Of a stretch of 64,000 bases of DNA, positions 35,007 to 43,423 are shown piece after piece (position 1 is the first letter of the stretch; each line of letters begins with the position of its first letter). The notes beneath the pieces were generated by a model. That model was not told where the DNA came from. It did no database searches and worked only from the letters and a program-made list of their open reading frames with translations. The stretch is from the NCBI RefSeq assembly GCF_900143545.1, contig NZ_FREV01000003.1, positions 523,907 to 587,906 on the forward strand. The letters run 5' to 3'. Origin of the DNA: Loktanella sp. Alg231-35 (lineage in GTDB: Bacteria > Pseudomonadota > Alphaproteobacteria > Rhodobacterales > Rhodobacteraceae). The position numbers and the translations under genes were made by a program.

Positions 35007-35360
35007 ATGGCAGGCTATCTCTCTACCCACGTTCTGGACACCGCCCGGGGTTGCCCCGCGCAAGGGGTCAAGATTGAACTGTTCAGGCTTTCTGAGACTG
35101 GAGATGATCTCATTCGGACGTTGACTTCAAACGCGGATGGCCGAACCGACGAATTGGTCATACCCGAAGACGAGTTCGTGTTCGGGAGCTATCAGCTCTC
35201 GTTCTCTGCAGGCGCATATCTTGCTAGCATAGATGCTTATGCAGAAAGCGAAGCGCTGTTCGACATTATCCCAATAACTTTCAAGTTGACGCGACACATA
35301 CACTTTCATGTGCCGCTGCTGCTATCGCCATATTCATACTCTACATATCTGGGTAGCTAA
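35007..35360 (+). CDS. uraH: 5-hydroxyisourate hydrolase
   Basis: HIU hydrolase turns 5-hydroxyisourate into OHCU, the substrate of UraD, after urate oxidation. The 117-residue protein keeps 'LSTHVLDTARGCPAQGVKIEL' (His8), 'SNADGRTDEL' (Arg46) and 'HFHVPLLLSPYSYSTYLGS' (His101). The C-terminal signature is YLGS rather than the usual YRGS, so one conserved Arg is replaced. There is no signal peptide. It follows tctC after a hairpin and is probably the last gene of the uraD-tctBAC operon. Confidence 0.88.
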   Translation: MAGYLSTHVLDTARGCPAQGVKIELFRLSETGDDLIRTLTSNADGRTDELVIPEDEFVFGSYQLSFSAGAYLASIDAYAESEALFDIIPITFKLTRHIHFHVPLLLSPYSYSTYLGS

Positions 35361-35760
35361 TGGTCGAGCGCAGCAAAATTGCCAACAATTTGAGCTGGCA
35401 TCAATGATCGCCCCTTCCATTGCCAATGTCTGCTCTGCTGCGGTTCGTGAGCATTCGTGCGACATGCAGCAATTGGCACTTTGGGCTCTTAACCGACATC
35501 TGACGGTTTCACTCGGGCTTTCAGGACACACGAACTCCTTCAATGGCGGCTGAGCGGACAAAGCCGCCTTTTGCTCTCGCGGCTATTGCTCACGCAGCAT
35601 TCGTTCGCAGGTGCAGCAGCATTTTTGCTGCGTTTCAGCCTGTGTCGTTAAAGCAGCCGTTCAACGCCACCGATTCAGGTGGATTTCAATTCGCGTTTCG
35701 CGACGTCTTAGCGATGTATGCTTGCTTTCAGAGAGCGACAAGCTGAGGCGGCTCGCCAAG
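35361..35760. other. Intergenic stretch between convergent clusters
   Basis: About 400 bases between uraH and cysG, which converge. I see no gene. Several GC-rich imperfect inverted repeats and short CTGC/GCAG-rich blocks resemble the dispersed repeat seen three times in the right part of the window, but the match is weaker. Confidence 0.4.
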
Positions 35761-37158
35761 TCACACGGTCGCAAAGGCTCTTGGGATGGCTCCATTTGAC
35801 GTTTGGACGCCAAAAGACCAACGCACAAAGAGCATGGCTTCGCCCATAATATTATGGACCTTCAAGGTGTGCGCCAAATCGCCGAGAGAGCAGTTCAGGA
35901 CGATTTGTCCCTTTCGCTGGGCTTTTGCGACGACCTCAACGTCAAATGGAACATCAGGATGACACGTTTCAAGGTGTGCAACGATCTGCGGGGCTGCGCC
36001 GACAGCCATATAGAGCGCGACACAGGTACCCGGTTTGATGTCCTTGATGGGGTCGGGCACCGTAAATCCGTCTTGGCGGTGACCTGTGGTCAGCACAAGT
36101 GTGTCAACTTTGCCTCTTTCCGTGAGGCTTTGGCCGATACTCGCCGCTGCCGCACAGGCTGCCGTAACGCCGGGGACAATTTCAAACGGGATATCGCTGG
36201 CTTTGAGGGCATCGGTTTCTTCAGTGCTGCGTCCGAACACACCGGGGTCACCGCATTTCAGGCGCACCACCCGTTGCCCGCGTTTGGCGGCAGCGACCAG
36301 TGTTTGAGTGATCTTTTCCTGTGGCAAACTATGACAGCCCGGGGCTTTGCCGACATAAACACGTTCGGCGTCACGGCGCGCTAGTTCAAGGATTTCGGGA
36401 TCAAGAAGGCGGTCATAATAAATGACATCTGCTTCTTGCAGGCGCTGGACACCACGCAGGGTGATCAAATCCTTAGCACCGGGGCCCGCGCCCACCAGGC
36501 TCACGCTGCCGCCTATTGATGCCTCGAATTCACCGGTCTTAATCGCCGTCTTTATCATCTTGGCCGCGTCGCGCGCGGCCCCGCTGGTGAACAGCTGACG
36601 CGGCGTGTCATTGAACACCCAGTGCCACAAATCCCGACGCGCGCGCGGGCCAAGACTGGCCGCCGCAGCACCCCGCATACGTCCTGCAAGGGCCGCAAGA
36701 TCGCCAAGGCGCGGTTCAAGTGCCTCCTCAAGTTTGGTCTTGATTTGGCGTGCCAGAACGGGGGCTGTACCTTCGGTGCCGATGGCCACGACCACGGGGT
36801 CGCGATCCACAATCGACGGTGTGATAGCGTCACAAAGCTGGGGCTGGTCCACCACATTTACAGTCGCACCGCCCTCTTTTGCCAATGCATGCAGCGCTAT
36901 GTCGATGCCGGGGCACCCTGAAGCGATGAACACCAGTGCGGTATCTGAAAACGTGTCCGGCGTAATAGGGCCAGTTTGATGTGTTATCCGCCCCGTAACC
37001 GCTAGGCCCGACAATTCAGGATCGAGCGTTGGTGCCCAGATTTCCACTATCGCTTCGGTCTTCAGGATCAACCGCGTCTTTTGGGCGGCTTGTTCACCAC
37101 CGCCAACAATAACAACGCGGCGCCCCGACATTTGCAAAAACATGGGAAAGGTTTTCAT
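35761..37158 (-). CDS. cysG: Siroheme synthase CysG
   Basis: A 465-residue multifunctional enzyme that makes siroheme from uroporphyrinogen III. Residues 1-210 are the precorrin-2 dehydrogenase/ferrochelatase half ('MSGRRVVIVGGGEQAAQKTRLIL'). Residues 215-460 are the SAM uroporphyrinogen methyltransferase ('VSLVGAGPGAKDLITLRGVQRLQEADVIYYDRLL', 'VRLKCGDPGVFGRSTEE'). It supplies siroheme to the NirB nitrite reductase encoded in the same cluster. I chose ATG 37158 (MKTFPMFLQMSG); its ATGA overlaps the stop of the trpD-like gene. Confidence 0.95.
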   Translation of the reverse strand: MKTFPMFLQMSGRRVVIVGGGEQAAQKTRLILKTEAIVEIWAPTLDPELSGLAVTGRITHQTGPITPDTFSDTALVFIASGCPGIDIALHALAKEGGATVNVVDQPQLCDAITPSIVDRDPVVVAIGTEGTAPVLARQIKTKLEEALEPRLGDLAALAGRMRGAAAASLGPRARRDLWHWVFNDTPRQLFTSGAARDAAKMIKTAIKTGEFEASIGGSVSLVGAGPGAKDLITLRGVQRLQEADVIYYDRLLDPEILELARRDAERVYVGKAPGCHSLPQEKITQTLVAAAKRGQRVVRLKCGDPGVFGRSTEETDALKASDIPFEIVPGVTAACAAAASIGQSLTERGKVDTLVLTTGHRQDGFTVPDPIKDIKPGTCVALYMAVGAAPQIVAHLETCHPDVPFDVEVVAKAQRKGQIVLNCSLGDLAHTLKVHNIMGEAMLFVRWSFGVQTSNGAIPRAFATV

Positions 37159-38090
37159 GCGGATAGGCTTTCTGTGTGATGACGCGAGGCCCAAAGGCCC
37201 TGCGCCATTTGGTGTGCTTCATGAGGTGTCGGGGCCACCTTTAGCGTCCAAAGCGCCAACGCTGCCGTTCCGGTGATCTTGGCGATAGCGAACGGGTCAT
37301 GCGTGCGCCCTTGCCAAAGATCAGCCAGATTTATCGTTTCACCTGCTTCATGCAGTCTGCGGGTGCCTTGTAAAATATGCTCTGCGGTTTCTTGAAAATG
37401 GGCACCATCGCGCAACCCGAAAACCACGGTGTCCTTGGACGGGTGTCGTTCAAATTCACCGCCGCCGCCTTTGATGATGCTTAGGTCTTTTTGCCCCAAA
37501 AGTGCTGCGGCTTGCGCTTGAAGGCTGCGGTATGACGGATGAAATACGCCTTGAACTGTGGCGCGGGCACCCGACGGGTTCCACATCCGCAGCACCGTGT
37601 TGAAACACGACCGCAACCCGAAGGTATCGCGCAAATTCAACACCGCAAACGCCTCAGGGCTTAACGTTTCCAGCGGCGAATAGATGACATGCGGCCCAGC
37701 AAGGTCAATCGCTTCGCGCACAGACGCAGTGGCTGATTGATGCGAATTCCAACCGTGCATCGACACGGTATATCCCGCCTGACCAACAAGCCGCGCGGCG
37801 AGCAAAAACAACGGCGAACCACGACTGCGCCCTGCGGCATAGGATGGCCAATCAAGGTCTGCTTTCGGCAATATTCCCGCAACATGGGCCCGCAAGGCGG
37901 CGGTGAACCCCGCAATTTCGCTCTCGGTTTCCCCACGTAGGCGCATGACCATCAGCAACGCGCCAACCGCCTCGGGGGCGGCGCCTCCCGTCAGGATCAG
38001 CGCCATCGCCTCGCGAGCCTCATCCATCGTCATCGCCCGCGCACGTCCCTTGCCACGTGCCACGATCTGTACAAACGGCGCGAGGGTCAT
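37155..38090 (-). CDS. TrpD-like glycosyl/phosphoribosyl transferase family protein
   Basis: A 311-residue protein homologous to anthranilate phosphoribosyltransferase ('GGAAPEAVGALLMVMRLRGETESEIAGFTAALRAHV'), but not within a trp cluster. Its phosphoribosyl-pyrophosphate loop is unlike that of TrpD ('SMHGWNSHQSATASVREA' in place of KHGNR-type motifs). Homologues of this TrpD2/YbiB type occur in nitrate assimilation operons; their function is unclear and some bind nucleic acid. It overlaps nasA upstream and cysG downstream by 4 bp each, so its link to the pathway is strong. Confidence 0.8.
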   Translation of the reverse strand: MTLAPFVQIVARGKGRARAMTMDEAREAMALILTGGAAPEAVGALLMVMRLRGETESEIAGFTAALRAHVAGILPKADLDWPSYAAGRSRGSPLFLLAARLVGQAGYTVSMHGWNSHQSATASVREAIDLAGPHVIYSPLETLSPEAFAVLNLRDTFGLRSCFNTVLRMWNPSGARATVQGVFHPSYRSLQAQAAALLGQKDLSIIKGGGGEFERHPSKDTVVFGLRDGAHFQETAEHILQGTRRLHEAGETINLADLWQGRTHDPFAIAKITGTAALALWTLKVAPTPHEAHQMAQGLWASRHHTESLSA

Positions 38091-40663
38091 TCTGCCGCCA
38101 TCGGAATCTGGGCTTGCGCCAAAAGGGCGGTCAATTCAGGCTTACAGGACCCACAATTGGTGCCTGCACAGGTTGCGTCACCCAAAGCGGCAACGCTGTG
38201 CGCACCATTCGTAACGGCGGCCAACAAAGTATTTCGGCCCACATTAAAGCACGCACAAACGGTCGCGCCCGCGTCCGGTCGATCGGATGGGCTGCGCCCG
38301 GCCAATGCGGCAAGCGGCGCTGTGTCGGTGCCGATCATGTCAATGATCGCTGTGCGCGACACGACAACAGGGGTCGGGGAGGCAAAGAACAGCGCGGTAA
38401 TTTTACCGTCCTGCGTTATGGCGATGCGGGTGCTTCCAATGGTCGCGTCAGTTTGGGTTGATGCATCGCCCCCCGTTTGGCCACAAAGACGACGTGCCTC
38501 GGCTTCCCAATCGACAGGCATTTTGCTTCCAGCCAACTCCACCTGCCAGCCCGTCTTTGTGGGCGAGATGGCCGCGTAGGGTGTTTGCGGGGTCGGTTCA
38601 TTGATGCACGCCAGAAAGCCGCACCACTTCGCCTTGTAGACCTGTGCAATCACTGCATTGGATTTCAACGCAGGCTGACCTGAAACCGGGTCCGTCAGTG
38701 GTGCAGCGACGCTATTGACCGTGCCGTTGGTCGTGCGCTGTCGTGTCCAATGCATCGGCGCAAAAAGCTGCCCTTTGGCCACACCCGGCGTAATAAGGGC
38801 CCGCAAAAACGTGCGACCGTACACGCTTTCCACCTCAATCAACGCACCAGCCGCAGCACCCAATTCAACGGCATCAGCGGGATTTATCTCGACAAAGGGT
38901 TCGGCCAAATGCGCGCTCAGCCGAGCCGATTTACCCGTCCGCATCATCGTGTGCCACTGATCGCGATTTCGGCCTGTGTTGAGCGTGAACCGTGGTTTTG
39001 TGAGTATCGGCGCAATAACCGCGATCATCCGCGCTTTGCCGTCAGGATGATAAAAACGCCCGTCGGCAAAAAACCGATGATCATCTTGCGGCCACTGAGT
39101 AGGGATCAGTTTGGCATAATCAGCATCGGCGAAAATACTCAGGTCCAGATCACGCGCGATGTGCGACGCAGCGCCATCCAGCGCCACGTATTCCGCAAAA
39201 ATGTCGGCGGGTTTTTTATAAGCAAAGGCATCCCCAAACCCCATGCGCGTAGCCACATCACTGATGATGTCCCAATCGGGCCGCGCAATGCCGGGTGACG
39301 GCAAAAAAGCCCGTTGGCGCGAAATACGGCGCTCAGAATTGGTGACGGTGCCGTCCTTTTCGCCCCAACCGGTGGCAGGTAAAAGGACATGCGCCAGATT
39401 GTTGGTATCCGTCTTTTTCATGATGTCGGACGTGACAACAAAGGGAACCGCCGCGATCGCAGCCGCTACGCCGTTGGAATCTGGCATCGATACCGCGGGG
39501 TTGGTCGACATCACCCAAAGCGCCTTGATCTGGCCGCGTGCGCAGGCCTCAAACAAATCGACAGCCTTTAGGCCCGGCTTTGTGCAAATGGTTGGGCTAT
39601 CCCAGAAATCCTGCACCAGGTGTTGATGATCTGCATTGTCCAGTTCAAGATGATTGGCCAGCATATTGGCCAGCCCGCCGACTTCGCGCCCGCCCATCGC
39701 ATTGGGTTGTCCGGTAACGGAAAATGGCCCCATGCCCGGGCGTCCAATCCGGCCTGTCGCCAAATGACAATTCAGGATCGCGTTGACTTTGTCAGTTCCG
39801 CAACTGGATTGATTCACCCCTTGGGAATAGATCGTGACGACCTTTTTGGTCTGCGTCCAAAGCTGATAAAACGCGGCAAGGTCGCCCGCACCAAGTCCGC
39901 TGTTCAACGGATCACCCAGCTGTGCAGATTTCACCGCATCAAAGCAACCGTGCACGTGCTCTTGCACATATGCCAAATCGACGGCACCAACCTCCACGAG
40001 GTAGGCAAGCAGCCCATTGAACAGCGCGATATCGCCATCAGGGGCGATTTGCAGATGCATATCTGCAAGATCTGTCGTGGCGGTGTGGCGCGGATCAACA
40101 TTGACGATACGCATGTCGGGCCGTGCCTCTTTCGCCGCAGCAATCCGCTGATACAACACGGGATGGCACCAGGCGAGGTTGGACCCAACCAGCACGACCA
40201 GATCAGCCTGTTCTAAATCTGCATACGTTCCCGGCACCGTATCGGTCCCAAAGGCACGTTTGTGTCCCGCAACAGAGGACGCCATACAAAGCCGCGAATT
40301 TGTATCGATATTGGCAGCCCCGATGAACCCTTTCATCAACTTATTGGCGACATAGTAATCCTCGGTCAGCAGCTGGCCAGATGCATAAAACGCCACACTT
40401 TCTGGGCCATGCTCGGCAATCGCCGCACTGAATTTCTCCGTAACTAAATCAAGGGCAGTGTCCCAATCGGTATCCGCTCCGTTGACCTTCGGGTGCAAAA
40501 GCCGCCCCTCAAGATCAATCGTATCGCCAAGGGCGGCACCTTTCGAACAGAGCCGTCCGAAATTCGCCGGATGATCCGGGTCACCTTTGATCGTGCCATC
40601 AGACCCCGCCAGAACACCGCAGCCCACGCCGCAATAGGGACATGTGGTGCGGGTCAGGCTCAT
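38087..40663 (-). CDS. nasA: Assimilatory nitrate reductase catalytic subunit
   Basis: An 858-residue cytoplasmic molybdoenzyme that reduces nitrate to nitrite. It opens with a [4Fe-4S] ligand set ('CPYCGVGCGVLAGSDG...FGRLCSKG') and continues with the bis-MGD domains ('NSRLCMASSVAGHKRAFG' near residue 120). The last 60 residues form a BFD-type [2Fe-2S] domain ('VCACFNVGRNTLLAAV...CAGTNCGSCKPELTALL'). There is no separate FAD subunit in the cluster, so the electron donor is not apparent. It has 4-bp overlaps with nirD upstream and the trpD-like gene downstream. Confidence 0.95.
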   Translation of the reverse strand: MSLTRTTCPYCGVGCGVLAGSDGTIKGDPDHPANFGRLCSKGAALGDTIDLEGRLLHPKVNGADTDWDTALDLVTEKFSAAIAEHGPESVAFYASGQLLTEDYYVANKLMKGFIGAANIDTNSRLCMASSVAGHKRAFGTDTVPGTYADLEQADLVVLVGSNLAWCHPVLYQRIAAAKEARPDMRIVNVDPRHTATTDLADMHLQIAPDGDIALFNGLLAYLVEVGAVDLAYVQEHVHGCFDAVKSAQLGDPLNSGLGAGDLAAFYQLWTQTKKVVTIYSQGVNQSSCGTDKVNAILNCHLATGRIGRPGMGPFSVTGQPNAMGGREVGGLANMLANHLELDNADHQHLVQDFWDSPTICTKPGLKAVDLFEACARGQIKALWVMSTNPAVSMPDSNGVAAAIAAVPFVVTSDIMKKTDTNNLAHVLLPATGWGEKDGTVTNSERRISRQRAFLPSPGIARPDWDIISDVATRMGFGDAFAYKKPADIFAEYVALDGAASHIARDLDLSIFADADYAKLIPTQWPQDDHRFFADGRFYHPDGKARMIAVIAPILTKPRFTLNTGRNRDQWHTMMRTGKSARLSAHLAEPFVEINPADAVELGAAAGALIEVESVYGRTFLRALITPGVAKGQLFAPMHWTRQRTTNGTVNSVAAPLTDPVSGQPALKSNAVIAQVYKAKWCGFLACINEPTPQTPYAAISPTKTGWQVELAGSKMPVDWEAEARRLCGQTGGDASTQTDATIGSTRIAITQDGKITALFFASPTPVVVSRTAIIDMIGTDTAPLAALAGRSPSDRPDAGATVCACFNVGRNTLLAAVTNGAHSVAALGDATCAGTNCGSCKPELTALLAQAQIPMAAE

Positions 40664-40995
40664 GCGGCCACCCGTGCTTTTAAAAATACACGATCCAGCA
40701 GAATACGCCCGTTTTCCACCCGCGCCGGATAGGTTGCGACGCGGCCCTCATCAGCGCCTTGCGCCTCACCGGTTTCCAGCGAAATCACCCAGTTGTGCAG
40801 CGGACAAGTCACTGATTTTCCGTGCACGATGCCTTCGGCCAAAGGCCCTGCCTTATGTGGGCATGCGTTGTCTAGCGCGAACACCTCATTCTCAGCGGTC
40901 CGGAAAACCGCCACGCAGCCAAACGCTGTTTTCACCATGCGCGCTCCCCGCTTTGGGACGTTTTCGAGCGAAGCAATATCAATCCAGTCGGTCAT
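40660..40995 (-). CDS. nirD: Nitrite reductase small subunit, Rieske type
   Basis: A 111-residue partner of NirB. It has a complete Rieske [2Fe-2S] ligand set, CPH...CPLH ('NACPHKAGPLAEGIVHGKSVTCPLHNW'), unlike the enterobacterial NirD type that has lost these residues. I chose ATG 40995 (MTDWIDIASLENVPKRG), whose ATGA overlaps the nirB stop. It ends by overlapping nasA by 4 bp. Confidence 0.92.
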   Translation of the reverse strand: MTDWIDIASLENVPKRGARMVKTAFGCVAVFRTAENEVFALDNACPHKAGPLAEGIVHGKSVTCPLHNWVISLETGEAQGADEGRVATYPARVENGRILLDRVFLKARVAA

Positions 40996-43418
40996 TCTGC
41001 GGCCTCCAACGACAAGTTTGCCAATGGCTGATAACGATCCGCTTTGGTTTGCGCGTGTTCTGCCCAAGGGTCTTGGCGATAGATCGACTGGCTCAATTCA
41101 AACCGATCAACCAAGGCTGGACCTTCGGCCTCAACCCGTTCTTTGATCCAATCATGGCCCACCTTGCCCATCCATTTGTAAATCCGGTCAAGGTATTTGG
41201 CGTTCTCACGGTACAGCTGGGTCACAGCCTTGATGACATCAATCGCCTCTTCCTCAGTCGCGACTTGAACCATCAATTCGGTTTCGCGCACATCCATGCC
41301 AGCGGCCCCGCCGATGCTGACCTGATAGCCGCTATCGACACAGATCACACCAATGTCTTTGCACGTGGCCTCGGCGCAATTGCGCGGACAGCCAGACACG
41401 CCAAGCTTAAGCTTATGTGGCGTCCATGACCCCCAAAGTTCTTTTTCCAGCTTGATCCCGAGGCCCGTACTGTCTTGCGTTCCAAAGCGGCAGTGATCCG
41501 TCCCAACACAGGTTTTCACCGTACGCAGACCTTTGGAATAGGCGTGTCCCGATACCATGCCAGCGGCGTTGAGATCAGCCCAGATATCGGGCAAATCCTC
41601 ACCTCTCACACCCAACAGGTCGATGCGCTGACCACCCGTGACCTTGACCGTCGGCACCATGTATTTATCGGCAGCATTGGCAATCGCGCGCAATTCATCG
41701 GGCGTGGTGATCCCGCCCCACATGCGCGGCACAACTGAAAACGTACCGTCTTTCTGAATATTGGCGTGCTTGCGTTCGTTGATGAAACGGCTTTGCGGAT
41801 CGTCCTGATATTCCAGCGGCCAATCGGCCAGCAGATAAAAATTCAGCGCGGGTCGGCAGACGTGGCAGCCGCAGGATGTCTTCCATCCGCATTCCTGCCA
41901 GACGGCGGGCATAGACATCAATCGCTGTGACTTGATCATGCGGCGCACGTCTTCGTGAGTCATGTCGGTGCAGCCACAAATGGCCGCTGCCGCAGGCACG
42001 ACAAATTCGTCGCCCAACGTAACAGCTAAGACCTGTTCGACCAGCCCCGTGCAGGTTCCGCAGGATCCGCTGGCCTTCGTGGCTGATCGTACGGTGCCTA
42101 GATCAGTGGCCCCGTTTGCGATCGCATCTTCGATTTGTCCTTTGCAGATTCCGTTGCAGCCACAGATCTCTGCGTCACGCGGTAAGGCTGCAACAGCTGC
42201 TAAAGGGTCCAGGGGGGTCCCCCCCTGATAGGCAGGACCAAAGATCAGCGTGTCGCGCATATCGCTGATGTCAGTCTTGTCGCGGATCAGACCAAAGAAC
42301 CAATTGCTGTCGGCGGTATCGCCATACATGACGGCCCCTTTGACGGTGTTTTCCTCAATCACCAATCGGCGGTAAACACCGCGTCCAGGATCACGGAACA
42401 CGATGTCCTCGCGCCCCTCGCCATCCGCGAAATCACCCGCGCTGAACAAATCACAGCCTGTCACTTTCAGTTTGGTCGATAGTTCCTTTTGAACAAACTG
42501 CGCGTCTTCCCCCATCAACGTCTGGGCCGCCACGCGAGCTTGATCATAAAGCGGCGCGACAAGGCCAAAGATCGCCCCGTCATGCTCCACACATTCTCCA
42601 ACGGCCAGAACATCCGCATCCGAGGTGACCATCTGGTCATCCACATGGATGCCTCTCCCCACCGCGAGTCCCGCGTCCTGCGCCAGTTTTATATTGGGGC
42701 GGATGCCAACAGCCATCACCAGCAGATTACACGGCAATTCCGTGCCATCATCCAACAGCAACGCTTTTACCTTGCCACTATCGCCCAGAATTTCCTTTGA
42801 GTTCGCCGTGCATTTCACGGTGATCCTTTTGTCCACCAGTGCCTTGCGCAACAAATACCCTGCCGCCTCATCCAATTGGCGTTCCATGAGGTGGCCCATG
42901 ATATGCACGACGGTCACATCGATGCCACGCGCGGCCATGCCTGCGGCGGCCTCAAGGCCCAGCAAACCGCCGCCGATCACCACACATTTGTGCGCCGGTC
43001 CAAGGTCCATCATTCGCTGTGTATCTTCGAGATCGCGGTAGGCAATTACGCCTTCAAGGTCATGCCCTGGCAGCGGGATCATGAACGGGTTGGACCCCGT
43101 ACCAAAGACCAGTTTGTCGTAGGGCAGCACCTCGCCCGCGTCGGTCGTCACAGTTCGTTTTGCGCGATCAATGTTTTGTACAAAGCAGCCAAAACGCGTT
43201 TTGATATTGTACAATTTGTACCATTCATCGTCGTGGGTGACGATTTCATCGTAGGTTTTGTCCCCTGACAAAACGGGCGACAGCATGATGCGGTTGTAGT
43301 TTCCGCGCGCCTCACCGTTGATCAAGGTGATGTCGTAATCCGCCTCTGCCTCGACCAGCGTTTCAAGCATTCGGCCCGTGGCCATACCTGCACCGATGAC
43401 GATCAATTTCTGTGTCAT
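40992..43418 (-). CDS. nirB: NAD(P)H-dependent nitrite reductase large subunit
   Basis: An 808-residue enzyme that reduces nitrite to ammonium with six electrons. The domain order is FAD/NAD(P)H oxidoreductase (starts 'MTQKLIVIGAGMATGRMLETLV'), two BFD-type cysteine clusters ('AEICGCNGICKGQIEDAI', 'SGSCGTCTGLVEQVL', 'CGCTDMTHEDVRRMI') and a C-terminal siroheme/[4Fe-4S] domain ('VGTDHCRFGTQDSTGLG', 'KLGVSGCPRNCAEATCKDIGVI'). Siroheme comes from cysG in the same operon. A good match to assimilatory NirB in length and order. Confidence 0.96.
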   Translation of the reverse strand: MTQKLIVIGAGMATGRMLETLVEAEADYDITLINGEARGNYNRIMLSPVLSGDKTYDEIVTHDDEWYKLYNIKTRFGCFVQNIDRAKRTVTTDAGEVLPYDKLVFGTGSNPFMIPLPGHDLEGVIAYRDLEDTQRMMDLGPAHKCVVIGGGLLGLEAAAGMAARGIDVTVVHIMGHLMERQLDEAAGYLLRKALVDKRITVKCTANSKEILGDSGKVKALLLDDGTELPCNLLVMAVGIRPNIKLAQDAGLAVGRGIHVDDQMVTSDADVLAVGECVEHDGAIFGLVAPLYDQARVAAQTLMGEDAQFVQKELSTKLKVTGCDLFSAGDFADGEGREDIVFRDPGRGVYRRLVIEENTVKGAVMYGDTADSNWFFGLIRDKTDISDMRDTLIFGPAYQGGTPLDPLAAVAALPRDAEICGCNGICKGQIEDAIANGATDLGTVRSATKASGSCGTCTGLVEQVLAVTLGDEFVVPAAAAICGCTDMTHEDVRRMIKSQRLMSMPAVWQECGWKTSCGCHVCRPALNFYLLADWPLEYQDDPQSRFINERKHANIQKDGTFSVVPRMWGGITTPDELRAIANAADKYMVPTVKVTGGQRIDLLGVRGEDLPDIWADLNAAGMVSGHAYSKGLRTVKTCVGTDHCRFGTQDSTGLGIKLEKELWGSWTPHKLKLGVSGCPRNCAEATCKDIGVICVDSGYQVSIGGAAGMDVRETELMVQVATEEEAIDVIKAVTQLYRENAKYLDRIYKWMGKVGHDWIKERVEAEGPALVDRFELSQSIYRQDPWAEHAQTKADRYQPLANLSLEAAE

Positions 43419-43423
43419 ACCGA

